Positions 32,402-42,800 of a stretch of 64,000 nucleotides of DNA are shown here, piece after piece; position 1 is the stretch's first letter; every line of letters starts with the position of its first letter. The translations under genes and the position numbers were made by a program. Location of the stretch: NCBI RefSeq assembly GCF_003171515.1, contig NC_089395.1, positions 1,178,001 to 1,242,000 of the forward strand. The letters run 5' to 3'. Below the pieces are notes generated by a model. That model saw only the letters and a list, made by a program, of their open reading frames with translations. It was not told the origin of the DNA and did not search any database. The DNA is from Pyrenophora tritici-repentis. Its lineage: Eukaryota; Ascomycota; Dothideomycetes; Pleosporales; Pleosporaceae.

Positions 32402-35400
32402 CTACTCAAGGCTTACCACGAGATTTTCAAGTTTCTCTTGAATTTCTTCGAGCGGTGCCGAGTTTCTCGCCAGGATTTCCTTAGCGGGGACTAGTCCTAG
32501 TTGTTCTAGGAATTCTGGCCATTTGTTTGGTGGCAATGATTTGGTGAGACCGTCGGCGATCATATCCGCGGTAGGTATGTACTCTACGGAGATCCGGCCT
32601 GTCGACACCTCCTGTCTGATCCAGTGATTGTGTATGTCGACATGTCTGAGTTTGGTTTGAAGCTTTGAGACCTCCTCGGTGACTAGGCGAATAGTCTGTT
32701 TGTTGTCGCATTGAATAGTGATACTAGGGGTGTCAAGCTGGATGTTCAGCTCCTTGAGGAGACGGGACAGGAATAGAGCTTCCTTAGCCACTTGAGACAG
32801 GGCGAGAAGCTCGGCTTCTGTCGTTGATGTTGTAACAGTGTCTTGTTTGTTTGCTTTCCATGCGATGAGTCCATTAAAGAGCTTAATCGCGTAGCCTTGT
32901 GAGCTCTTCCTGTCTAGGGTATTGTCGGCAAAGGAGGCGTCGCTGGCTATCTGCAGTCCAGTGCCTCCTCCAAGTTGTAGCGCGAGGTGTTTTGTCGCTA
33001 GTAGATATAGAAGAACACGGTCGGCAGCGTTGTGGTGCTCTAGTCCTGGATTGGAGAGAAAGCGGGCGAGCCGCGACGTCGCAAAGGCGATGTCTGGTCT
33101 GGTAGTTACAGCTGCGAAGAGGAGTGAGCCTATCTTGCGCTGGTATTTGTTGATCTCTGATGGGCAGGCGAGCCCATCTCTAGGGAGTAGCTCGGCAGTC
33201 GCCATCGGCGTGTCGTGTCTAATGTCGGTACGGTCGGCCAGTCTACTGATCTTGTCTGCGTAGGCCGCCTGCGACAGTTGGATCGTCCTTGATTTGCGAT
33301 CTCTGATGATCTCGACGCCGAGGAACCATTGTAGGTCATTTCCTCCTGTGAAGAGGTACTTCTCCTGTAGGCGGGCAATTGCCTGCTGGGCGGATTGCTC
33401 CATGTCTTTGTGGTATGCTAGTATGATGTCGTCCACGTAGAAGAAGATAATGATGCCGCCTTTGATGAGACAGCAGGGCTCGTGCGGTACTTCTTGGAAA
33501 CCGAGTTCTTTGAGAGTGCTTGTGAACTCTTTCTGCCAGAGGAGCGGGGATATGCGCAGTCCATACAATGCCTTGTTAAGCTTGAGTATAGTACCTGGCT
33601 TCTGATGGCCGCGTGGCATTCTCATGAATACTTCTCGGTCTATTGTCGCATGCACGAAGGCGTTTGTCACGTCGTACTGTTTGAGCTCTAGGTCGTACTT
33701 TGCCGCAATTGCGGTTAGCATTCGGAACGACCGGCTTGCGAGTGTTGCCGCGTAGGTGTCTTGCGATGTGATGTTTCGCTGCTGATCACCGCGGACGACT
33801 AGTCGTGCCTTGCACTTGAGTAGTCGGTGATGCTTGTCAAGTTTGTAGGTGTATACCCACATGCAGTCCAGGATTTGTTGTCCTGTTTGCTTGATTTTCT
33901 TTATAGGGATCTCTGTCCATGAGTTCATTTGATGGTGGCTTGCCAGATGGGACTGTTCTGCTTCTTTGAATAGTTCTCCCATTGGGTGGTCCTCAAGCTT
34001 AGTTCGGCATGTTGGCAGAGGTGGTAGCTGACTGCGATGGGGCTTCAAGCCTTTGGCGAGCATTCTCACAATCGCAGCCTTGTCCATAGCTACTCCTCTG
34101 TATTCTCCAACCTTTCCGGCCTGGGTACCCGCCATGAACGCTGCTGCCCATGGGGCAGTCTTAGGGGTTCCTTGTCGATCCTTCTCATCTAGCGATGCTC
34201 CTGCCATTAGCCGCGCGAGCAACGCTGCGGGTGGCGGTGTCGCCGGAGGTGTCGGGTAGCTGTCCCGGATTTTTCTCCCTTGATAGTATCCTGGCTGGTC
34301 GCCCTCGCTGTCCTGAGCGAGTGACTCCTCCGGTGGACTGTCCTCATAGAAAGACTCCGTCTCTGGTTGCTGCGCTGGTGTTGGCAGCTCAATGGTCCTC
34401 ACGTGTGTCGCGATTTCTTCTAGCGTATTGTGCATGAGGTTGTCCATTAGGTCTTCGGTTTTGCCATCGAAGATTGACTGTTCGTCGAAGACAACGTCTC
34501 TAGTGCTTATCACTTTGGCGAGTGACGGTATCCAGATTCGGTAGATGTTTGATGACCGGTATCCGACTAGGTATCCGATCCATGCCTTTGGGTCGAGGCG
34601 TTGTAGGCGCGACTTCCCTCTGTGGGTGTCGTCTGTCATGGCGAAAGCTTTGCAGCCATATGCCTTAAGATGAGTGAGGTTTGGTTTTCGGAGAGATGTG
34701 ACTATTCCGTTGCTAAAAGCTACTCGTGTGAAGAAGACTTCGTATGGTGTCTTCCAGTGATTGTTGTAGTTTGGGGTTCTGTTGTAGAGATAGACTGCGG
34801 CTCGAGTGATTTCTGGCCACAATTCCCAAGAGAGATTGGCGTCAAGTCGCATTGCGCGTGCCTTCTCCTTGTTCACACCCCCTGAGCGCTCGGCTCCACC
34901 GTTTTGTGCCTGTGTGTCTGGGGCTGAGGGCTCGACTCTGATGCCCTGTGTTGCCAGCCATCGCTCGACATCTGGCTTAACAGTTGTGATCTCGTTGTCA
35001 GACTCTATGGTCTTAACGGATATATTGTAATGGTTCTTCATAAATGAGAAGAAAGTTGTGAGCAGCCGGATAATAGACTTGGCTGTCGGTTGTCGGTAAA
35101 GTATAAGTCCCATTGGAGGCCTGAGAAACGATCGGTAATGAGCATTTGGCTCTTCTCTTTTGTGATCGCCTGGACTTCGTATGTATGGAAGTCGATAGCA
35201 AGTCGCTCTCCTGGGCCTTCGTCGTTTGTTCGCGGTAGGCGTCGTATCTGTCTCTTGGACTTGGCTCTTCCGCAGGAGTCGCATTGTACTGTCGTCACCC
35301 CTTGAACTCGCACCCCCTCAGACTGCTGCACGAGATGCTCGATTGCTGCTGGTCCCGGGTGGCCGAGTCTCTTGTGCCACAGCATCGCTGAGGCCTTCTT

Positions 35401-35906
35401 TGGTCCTCGCTGCGTGCGTGCTGTGATGGCTTTTGTGTGGACAAATGCCTGGGCTAGAGGATTGTACTCTAATACCCACTGGCCAAAATTTTCTAAGAGG
35501 TTGCCAATAACTTGATCGTCTGGTCCTCGTAGGTTGGTTGGGTTTGATTTGGTATCCACCAGATTCCTCTCTGCCGTAGCAGTCGGAAGGACACTAGATT
35601 GCATACGATCTCTGGGCAGATTGCCACATCTCGCAGCACTAGCTTTGTTGTCCTATGCTGATGTTGCAGCGTGATGTCTGTGGTCCCGTATCCCCGTATC
35701 CAAATCTTTATACTACCAGCCCATATGTAGTCTCCTAATGATGACGGGCGGTAGTTGTATATCCGATCTGGATTGTTTGTGATGTGGCACGTCGCTCCTG
35801 AATCAAGAATGAATGATCGTGCGAGAGGGTACGTGTGCTCGGCTGTCCCACTCCGTGCGATGGTAGTGAACGCGGCGTCTACGTCCGTAATCTTTCGGCC
35901 TTCTAG
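32402..35906 (-). pseudogene. Copia B Pol, two frameshifts
   Basis: Pol follows gag in the same frame after one UGA. The protease motif FILDSGATCHI reads in the gag frame. Near 35556 (after a Trp-Trp pair) one base appears lost, and the next segment, with WHKRLGHPG and CDSCGRAKSKR, reads in another frame. Near 35086 (after TDNR) one more base appears lost, and the rest, 32402 to about 35086, is open: integrase DNEITT and QNGGAERSGG, reverse transcriptase with FYVDDIILAY, and RNase H with ASDASFADN and STTEAELLAL. Comparison with copia C shows where each break lies. Both lie at short homopolymer runs, so assembly error is possible; if real, this copy is not autonomous. Confidence 0.88.
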
Positions 35907-37178
35907 TCATTCGATTGGTGACTGAGAGTACTCCGGCGTTGGTGTATGTGATTGTTTCAGAGCTGGCGTGCGTGTACGGGATCTGCATTGTCCGCGGATT
36001 AGCCCTTGCAGCTGTGTATCATTCTTACATTTAAACTGTACTAGTTCATTTGTAGCTTCATTTGGTGTCCACCACTCTGGCGCTAGGTCTGGATTGACAT
36101 AGTAGCATGCTCTGAGTTCATGATATTGATAACACGCTGGGCATTTCTGCCCGGAGGTAGTCCCTTCACTTTGCGCTGAGGACCGCTTCTGTGCTGGCTT
36201 TCTCATGGCTTGTGAGGTTTGTGGTTGTTTACGAGGACGTCCCCGATACTTTGTTTGCGAGGTATTCCCCGGATTCAAGTTGGTAGATGGCGCGGTGACC
36301 CCACTGCTCGGCGTCCCGCGCAGTGGCTGGTAGGATGCACCTCCAGCGAGAGTTGTATCATCATGTGTGCTTTCATCGTAAGCTGCCATAGCTGCTTTGT
36401 GCTTCCCTGATCTAAAAAGGGGATGGTGCATCATCATGTGCTCTCGGAACCGATTCATCATCTCCTTTCGGCTCATCCCAGCTGCCCATCGTCCGTTCTC
36501 TTGGAAGTTTACGGCCCAGATAGGTGCTGTTTTCTGGACGGCCACCAGAAAGTCCTTTGACATCGCATCAAGTTGTGACACTTCTGGTACGCTGTATACT
36601 TCAGCTTCCGTGGCGGCTTGGTCATATTCCGCCAGCCACGTGTCCCATTGATTTGGGGTCCTCATTGGTTTGAGGGATGCTAGGTATCTTTCTCTAGCTC
36701 GCTCCTTCTCGGTGCGATCGCTCACTCCAACTGTAAGCTTCAAGTTTATAATCCACTCGCGAAGTGTCTTGTCTGGGAGACAGCATGTGCGTAGTAGGTG
36801 CGGTGACACGCTTGATTGAATCAGGGTCATGATGTGCTGGAAGCTTGACTGCTCCTTTTCGTATTGGTGTCGGTCGCTTTTGTACTGCTCCATCGACATG
36901 CGATAGTACTCGAGGTCTTCTTTAAACGCTTTCTGTCCGCTGTTCGATAGTTCGCTAAGTCTTCCTGGCTCTTCGATGCCAGAAGCTGCTTGGTAGTCAG
37001 CAAGGATTGGGATTCTAAGGTCGGTAGGCCTCCGGAGGGGCTGAGTAGTAGTCTTTGGGTCAATCTTATCCCAAATATTGTGTGCTATGCAACGCGCTTG
37101 CAGTTGTAGCATCCAACCGGTGTAGTCTGACTGGTCGCGTAAAGTCACGGTCGCGTCGCGGGTGGTAAATGTCGTCAT
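35907..37178 (-). CDS. Copia B Gag, ending in an in-frame UGA
   Basis: 423 residues from an ATG; starts MTTFTTRDATVTL. It is a helical capsid region with a C-terminal zinc knuckle CPACYQYHELRACYYV. The stop is TGA in the context TGA-CTA-G, and the frame stays open beyond it into the protease. This matches the eukaryotic readthrough consensus UGA-CUA, so Gag-Pol is probably made by stop-codon suppression (inference). Confidence 0.9.
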   Translation of the reverse strand: MTTFTTRDATVTLRDQSDYTGWMLQLQARCIAHNIWDKIDPKTTTQPLRRPTDLRIPILADYQAASGIEEPGRLSELSNSGQKAFKEDLEYYRMSMEQYKSDRHQYEKEQSSFQHIMTLIQSSVSPHLLRTCCLPDKTLREWIINLKLTVGVSDRTEKERARERYLASLKPMRTPNQWDTWLAEYDQAATEAEVYSVPEVSQLDAMSKDFLVAVQKTAPIWAVNFQENGRWAAGMSRKEMMNRFREHMMMHHPLFRSGKHKAAMAAYDESTHDDTTLAGGASYQPLRGTPSSGVTAPSTNLNPGNTSQTKYRGRPRKQPQTSQAMRKPAQKRSSAQSEGTTSGQKCPACYQYHELRACYYVNPDLAPEWWTPNEATNELVQFKCKNDTQLQGLIRGQCRSRTRTPALKQSHTPTPEYSQSPIE

Positions 37179-37213
37179 TTTGGTAGGTAGGTAAAGATAG
37201 TGAGACTCTTAAT

Positions 37214-37429
37214 TGTCAGATATTCACTCTCATCTGGAATACTGATGAAATAGGTAATAATGGTGATGATATTGATTGTTGATTGTTTGTTGGTTCTGTC
37301 TACGGTTGTGGGCACACCTGGGGGGTGCCAAGCCTTCCTGTGATCCGATTGGCTCTCTCAGATGCCGGGTCGCGCTAGTCTAACCCAGCGTCTGTACGCT
37401 CTCATCTTCAACAGTGCTATTATCTGACA
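37214..37429 (-). repeat. Copia B 5' LTR
   Basis: 216 bases, identical to 32136-32351; immediately followed (leftward) by the ATTAAGAGTCTCAC primer site. Confidence 0.93.
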
Positions 37430-38217
37430 CCCTCACAATACCGCTGCAGGCTTTGTAATACCTAAGATAGCAGATTTTACACACAAAATATATCTTGCTG
37501 CTAAGGCGAGGGGCGGTAGAGTTAATGCGATAGCTATAGGCATAGCTCTAGCTTTTCTTATGCTTCTAGGGCGTAAGCGGTGCCCTATAACTAGGCAGCT
37601 GTTGGGAATCGAACCTGCGGTAGATAAAGCAGCTGGTTGCTGCATGCACGAGCTTGGATTACACGGCTGACTAAGCCGTGTGGTCCGAGCTCTAGCTGCT
37701 GCCTTACTGCCGACCTCCCTCCACCTCCATAGAACAACAAGAACAATCACAATCATTTCAACTCGTTGCAACGAAGGTGATTCCGATACCTTAGCCGTAT
37801 CAACAGCAGCCTTAGCTAAATAATATTATCGAAGTTGTCAGCAAAACTCGTGTTAAACTCTACCGCCAGCTCCTGCTCTACTGTGCTGTTGTTATTAGCT
37901 AAAGCGACTGTAGGAGCGCGCGAGACGGCGGTAGGTGCAACAATAGCCTCCTCTAACTGCGATTCACGCAGCTTAAGGTCGAACGCGTTATCCTTAGATA
38001 GCGGTTGACTCCCTTGCTAGCTAGCAGCAAGCAGCGCGCGTGGGGAGGACAGGCGCGTTAGCGCAGGCATTGATGATGCAGGTAGTGCTTGACGCGCTAG
38101 CGTTATTAGTGCAGCTACCCGCGCGCGCTTTGTTGGGCGATTTTCTGGTGTTGCGAAGCCAAGCTGGGCTTGCCTGACCTTTTTAGTCGGTTTGGTCGTG
38201 CGCTTAGGGTGCGACAT
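37430..38217 (-). pseudogene. hAT transposase relic, N-terminal part
   Basis: From an ATG at 38217 the minus strand encodes a basic N-terminus (MSHPKRTTKPTKKVRQ) and then FDLKLRESQLEEAIVAPT, matching FELQFLESQAEAEIVAPT of the intact hAT at 61722. After an insertion of about 200 bases the match resumes with KHKKS and KIYFVCKICYLR, corresponding to the BED-type zinc finger (RIWFVCKYCHVH). Stops and TA-rich codons indicate RIP. Copia B interrupts it at 37430 and copia C lies upstream at 38280. Confidence 0.85.
37594..37703 (-). other. tRNA-like structured insertion
   Basis: Within an insertion of about 200 bases in the hAT relic, the minus strand contains a pol III B-box-like GGTTCGATTCC. The 110-base segment is bounded by GGCAGC and its complement GCTGCC. 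Inside is a long hairpin (ACACGGCT-TAGTC-AGCCGTGT, extended by GGA/TCC and AGCT/AGCT) and a small one (GCAGC-AACCA-GCTGC). This resembles a degenerate cloverleaf. The T stem does not pair properly, so it is not a functional standard tRNA; a SINE or tRNA pseudogene is possible. Confidence 0.35.
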
Positions 38218-38279
38218 AGCGGCGTTAGGGGACAAATAGAGGAAAAAATCGTGGGTTGCTCGCATATAAAGACGCATTT

Positions 38280-38468
38280 TGTCAGATTGAGGCGAGGTTT
38301 TGCTCCATGATCGAGCCGATGGTGGTTGGGGAAGGACATGAGACCCCCAAACCAGGGCTAGCGCCGGGACTTAGCACTGCCAAGCCCGAGGCGAGGCCAC
38401 CTCCCACAGACAGAGCCGTAGACAGACACAGAGAATACACACTTGATCCCATCCATAAAAATCTGACA
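38280..38468 (+). repeat. Copia C 5' LTR
   Basis: 189 bases, identical to 43746-43934. Confidence 0.94.
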
Positions 38469-38607
38469 ATTAAGAGTCTCACTGCCTGTACCGAGTACAG
38501 AAGAGTCAATCAAAGTTACTTTATACTACAAATACCGTCAATACGACGATCCCCACGCTACAACACGTAAGCGCCGAACCGAAGAGTCATCAAAACTCAT
38601 CGACAAG

Positions 38608-39807
38608 ATGTCTGTACTATCAAACAGAGATCCAACAGTGATCCTAACGGATTATACCAATTGGGCTAAATGGTACCAACAACTACAAGCGGAATGCGCC
38701 GCATACCAAGTGTGGGAAAAGGTAGATCCAAAGCAACGTGGGATCCCTCTAATAGAACCACAACCACCACTAGCTCCACTTATCGGAAGCTATCAGCCAT
38801 CAACTGCAGCGACGAATCTGCACGTTACCCAATATCGCCAAGCGATCGGCGACGATAGCGCCGAAGCGCCAGCCTACGTACCGGTACGACCCTCGGACCT
38901 CGCGACGAACGCGAAGACGTCCTATAAAGAAGATATCGATTATTACCGAATACAACTAGAAGAGTTTAAAATACTTAACCAGAGATATCAACAAGAGCGG
39001 ACCGGACTTGGAAAGCTCACCGAGCACATAAGGAAGACTGTGTCACAACACCTCTTCTACAACTGCTGCAAGGCAGGTCTTTCCCATCGGCAGTGGATTG
39101 AAAACTTAGCCGCAAATGTTGGGATTGACACGAAGGAGGAACTCAAACGTGCGAGAGAACGTTACCTCGCGGCCCAAAAACCGATGAGGTTGTTAGCACA
39201 GTGGGAGACCTGGCTAACTGAGATGGACCATGCAATCACGGAAGGCAAGGCCCTTGGCATACCTGAATGCCAAGACGAAGAGTTTATCAAGGAGGATTTC
39301 GTCAAAGCAGTTCTCAAACCATCACCAGAATGGACTACCGCGTTCATGGCCGGTGGAAATAAAGACCCACGTGTCACTGTACGGATGATGATTAAACAGT
39401 TCCGAGAGTACGCCTCACTGTTGCATCCGATCAAACACAAGGTCCCGAAGGCCGCCTTTGTAGCAAGTGGACCTCAACTGAACGGCGAAGACGCAGATGA
39501 CGCCGCCGAGAAGGCCCCAGGAAAGCGAGGTCGCGGCAAAAGCCGAAAGACTCCCGGACCGGGCAAGGATAGGAAACAATGCAAGGTATGCGACCAACAG
39601 CACGAACTAAAGGATTGTTGGTACGCGTTTCCGCACAACGCCCCTGTTTGGTGGAAGCCACGTGAAACACTGAAGACGATGGCTCAGCACCGAATTGATA
39701 GCGACACTGATCTCGAACAAGAGATAAGGGGAGCCAAGAGAGCTAAATTAGGGACACCCCAGATTAAGAAGTCACAGAGCACTCCGGTAGAGGATACTGT
39801 CGAGTGA
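38608..39807 (+). CDS. Copia C Gag, ending in an in-frame UGA
   Basis: 399 residues from ATG; starts MSVLSNRDPTVIL and is homologous to copia B Gag along its length (for example RARERYLA and a shared QWDTWL/QWETWL segment). The C-terminus has a basic linker and the knuckle CKVCDQQHELKDCWYA. It stops at TGA in the context TGA-CCA-G, after which the same frame continues open through the linker into the protease. The bases after the stop (GAAGGCCG) are conserved with copia B. Confidence 0.92.
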   Translation: MSVLSNRDPTVILTDYTNWAKWYQQLQAECAAYQVWEKVDPKQRGIPLIEPQPPLAPLIGSYQPSTAATNLHVTQYRQAIGDDSAEAPAYVPVRPSDLATNAKTSYKEDIDYYRIQLEEFKILNQRYQQERTGLGKLTEHIRKTVSQHLFYNCCKAGLSHRQWIENLAANVGIDTKEELKRARERYLAAQKPMRLLAQWETWLTEMDHAITEGKALGIPECQDEEFIKEDFVKAVLKPSPEWTTAFMAGGNKDPRVTVRMMIKQFREYASLLHPIKHKVPKAAFVASGPQLNGEDADDAAEKAPGKRGRGKSRKTPGPGKDRKQCKVCDQQHELKDCWYAFPHNAPVWWKPRETLKTMAQHRIDSDTDLEQEIRGAKRAKLGTPQIKKSQSTPVEDTVE

Positions 39808-42800
39808 CCAGAAGGCCGGAACATAGGCCAGATCAACCTTATAATCTGTGCCTCATCATTTATGGCAAAGGAATCTAAGTACCCACTTCAACGCTCTTAC
39901 ATAATGGACTCCGGAACCACTATACACGTCGGCAACGACCTCGGACGATTCACGAATATTCGACCGCCTATGACAGGAGACTTCCTCTGGGCAGGCAATA
40001 CAAGGGTGTGGATTAAGGCATACGGTTCAGTTACTCTGAGAGTAGATAGCGCAGACGGTCACCGTCTCCTCTACCTCGAGAACGTCGCCTACTGCCCTGA
40101 CCTACACTGCAGTCTTGTCTCCTTCCGGATACTCCGCCGGCAAGGTCTTTGGTGGGACACCAAATCCGACCCAACAATCCTCCGACGGTCCGACGATAGC
40201 GAACTGGCAGTACTACACGAGAAGTACGGACAATGGATACTGGAACTCAATGACGCTGAGGCGCGAGCAGCGTTTTCAACGCAGCAGCCAACGCGCAGGA
40301 CAGCCGTACGAAAACGAGCTGAGGCTATAGTCTGGCACAAGAGACTTGGCCACCCTGGATCCGACGCCCTAGAACACCTAGTGAACCAATCTGAGGGGGT
40401 GAAGATCGTCGGGTCCCCACAGTGAAATGCGATGCCTGTGGGATATCAAAGTCGAAGCGAATGATACGACGGACGCCCCGGACTATTTTAGAAGGTCCGG
40501 GAGAGCGAGTTGCGATCGACTTTCACGACTACGAAGCAGAAAGTACGACCAAGGAGAAGAGTCAGATGCTTATTAACTGCCGCGTTACGGGATACATATG
40601 GGATTTCTATCTTAGTGACAACCGAACGGCAAGAGTCATCCTTAAAAGCCTTAAGATGTTCGTCACCTTTATGATGAATCAATTTGGTATAACGGTAAAG
40701 GTTATTGAGACGGACAACGAGATATTTTCCGTGAAGCCAGAGGTCGCCAGATGGTGCAGAACAAGAGGTATAGTACTCGAGCCTTCCGCCCCCGATACGC
40801 AAGCGCAAAACGGAGGAGCCGAACGCTCAGGGGGTGTGGTAAAAGAAAAGGGTCGAGCAATGCGACTCGATGCACATCTGCCGTGGGACCAATGGCCGGA
40901 AATCGCCCGGACCGCCGTCTACCTACACAACAGGACGCCGAAATATCAGAACCGCTGGAGATCTCCATACGAGATGTTCTTCACGGCAATCGCTTTCCAG
41001 AATGGAGTTGTTACATCACCACGCAAGCCCAACCTGTCGCATTTACGAGCGTACGGCTGTAAGGCATTTGCGATGACGGATGACACGAAGCGAGGAAAAG
41101 GACGTCTACAGAGATTTGACCCGAAAGCCTGGATAGGGTACTTAGTTGGTTACCGTTCGACGAACATATTCCGAATTTGGGTACCATCTATAGGCAAGGT
41201 CATTAGCACTCGCGACGTTGTATTCGACGAGGAAGTCGTATATAGTGGAGAGCATAAAGAGGTTATGGACAATCTTATGCATAGCACTACAGAGGAGATA
41301 GCAGCATGGATTCGAACTATTGAACTGCCCCCTGGACCAAATCCCACACGGGAAGAACTTGGAACTTTCTACGAAGATGAGACCATTGCTAGAGCGCCGG
41401 AAAATGGGCGGCTCGAGTATGATGAGGCGGGAAGGAAGGTAGTACCTTATCCGACGCCACCACATACGCCCCCACCGGCAGCACTGCTTGCTCAAATGCT
41501 AACTAATGTGGAACACCCCTTCAGGGACGATGATACCGGAGGCTACGGCCTACAATCCGAAGAGACTGCCTACGGGAAACAAGGTCTTGACACTAGCTAC
41601 GGCGAACATGGTGTACAGACTGGCGCACAGCGCGAACATGGTCTATCCGCAGGCGTTCCACGCGAACAATGCGATGCCGGAGGCTACGGCCTACAATCCG
41701 AAGAGACTGCCTACGGGAAACAAGGTCTTGACACTAGCTACGGCGAACATGGTGTACAGACTGGCGCACAGCGCGAACATGGTCTATCCGCAGGCGTTCC
41801 ACGCGAACAATGCGATGCCGGAGGCTACGGCCTACAATCCGAAGAGACTGCCTACGGGAAACAAGGTCTTGACACTAGCTACGGCAAACAAGGTCTCGCG
41901 AGTGGTATCCTCCATCCGGAACACAGGATGTTGAAGGAGCCATGGGCAGCCGCCTTTATGGCAGGCACCAAGGCAGGAAACGTTCAAAACTTGGCAGGAG
42001 AGCGACTGGACAAGGCAAAGCTTGAGCGTATGATGCGAAACGGCAAGAAGCCTCATCGCAGCCAGCTGCCACCGCCTCCCCAAGCGAACGGCCTGCGAGA
42101 GGATCACGAGTTGTTCTATTTTTTCAAAGAGGCTGAGATTACACATCTCCATAGCCACAAGGAAACCAGATCCTGGTCAGAGGTCCCGGCGAAGACGGCT
42201 CGGAAGACCGACCAGCAGGTACTGGACTCAATGTGGGTATACACCTACAAATTTGACAAGCACCATCGATTCCAGAAGTGTAAGGCGCGATTGGTAGTGC
42301 GTGGAGACCAGCAACGAAATGTCACCGCACAAGAAACCTACGCTGCTACACTGGCCGGAAGATCGTTTCGGATGCTAGTGTCGATTGCGGCCCGGTTTGA
42401 CCTAGAGCTGAAGCAATACGACGTATCGAACGCCTTCGTCAACGCAGATATTGATCGAACAGTGTACATGCGGATGCCCCCAGGATACAGGAAGCAGGGA
42501 ACAATACTGCAACTAAACAAAGCGCTGTACGGCCTACGGATCTCGCCATTGCTCTGGCAAAGACACTTCACTGCCTTCCTTCTAGAAATCGGGTTCTCGC
42601 CAGTTCCCCACGAACCTTGCTGCATGATCCGAGACGGAGTGTTCATCTTCTTTTATGTTGATGACATTATCCTTGCCTCTTCGAAACGGCACGCGGAAGT
42701 AGCTCGGAAAGTGGAAGAGGAACTGAAACAGCGATACAACCTGACCGGAGGAAAGGATTTGCAGTGGTTTTTAGGAGTAGAAGTTATACGGGACCGAGAG

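Larger units (their letters stand above)
32136..37429 (-). mobile_element. Copia B, Ty1/copia retrotransposon with frameshifted pol
   Basis: A 5294-bp element reading leftward. Its 216-bp LTRs (37214-37429 and 32136-32351) read identical and share the ends TGTCAGAT and ATCTGACA. The 5-bp duplication is CCCTC (32131-32135, 37430-37434). Just inside the 5' LTR lies ATTAAGAGTCTCACT, a putative half-tRNA primer site; a polypurine tract AGCTGAAGGGGTG precedes the 3' LTR. Gag is intact and pol carries two 1-base losses. It is inserted in the hAT relic. Confidence 0.93.

Noticed and set aside
37594..37703. A functional tRNA gene
   Set aside because: The B-box is good, but the T stem does not pair and the length and arms do not fit a canonical cloverleaf.
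40411..40425. Programmed frameshift between protease and integrase in copia C
   Set aside because: The related copia B reads straight through the same segment, so a one-base loss in a G run is simpler.
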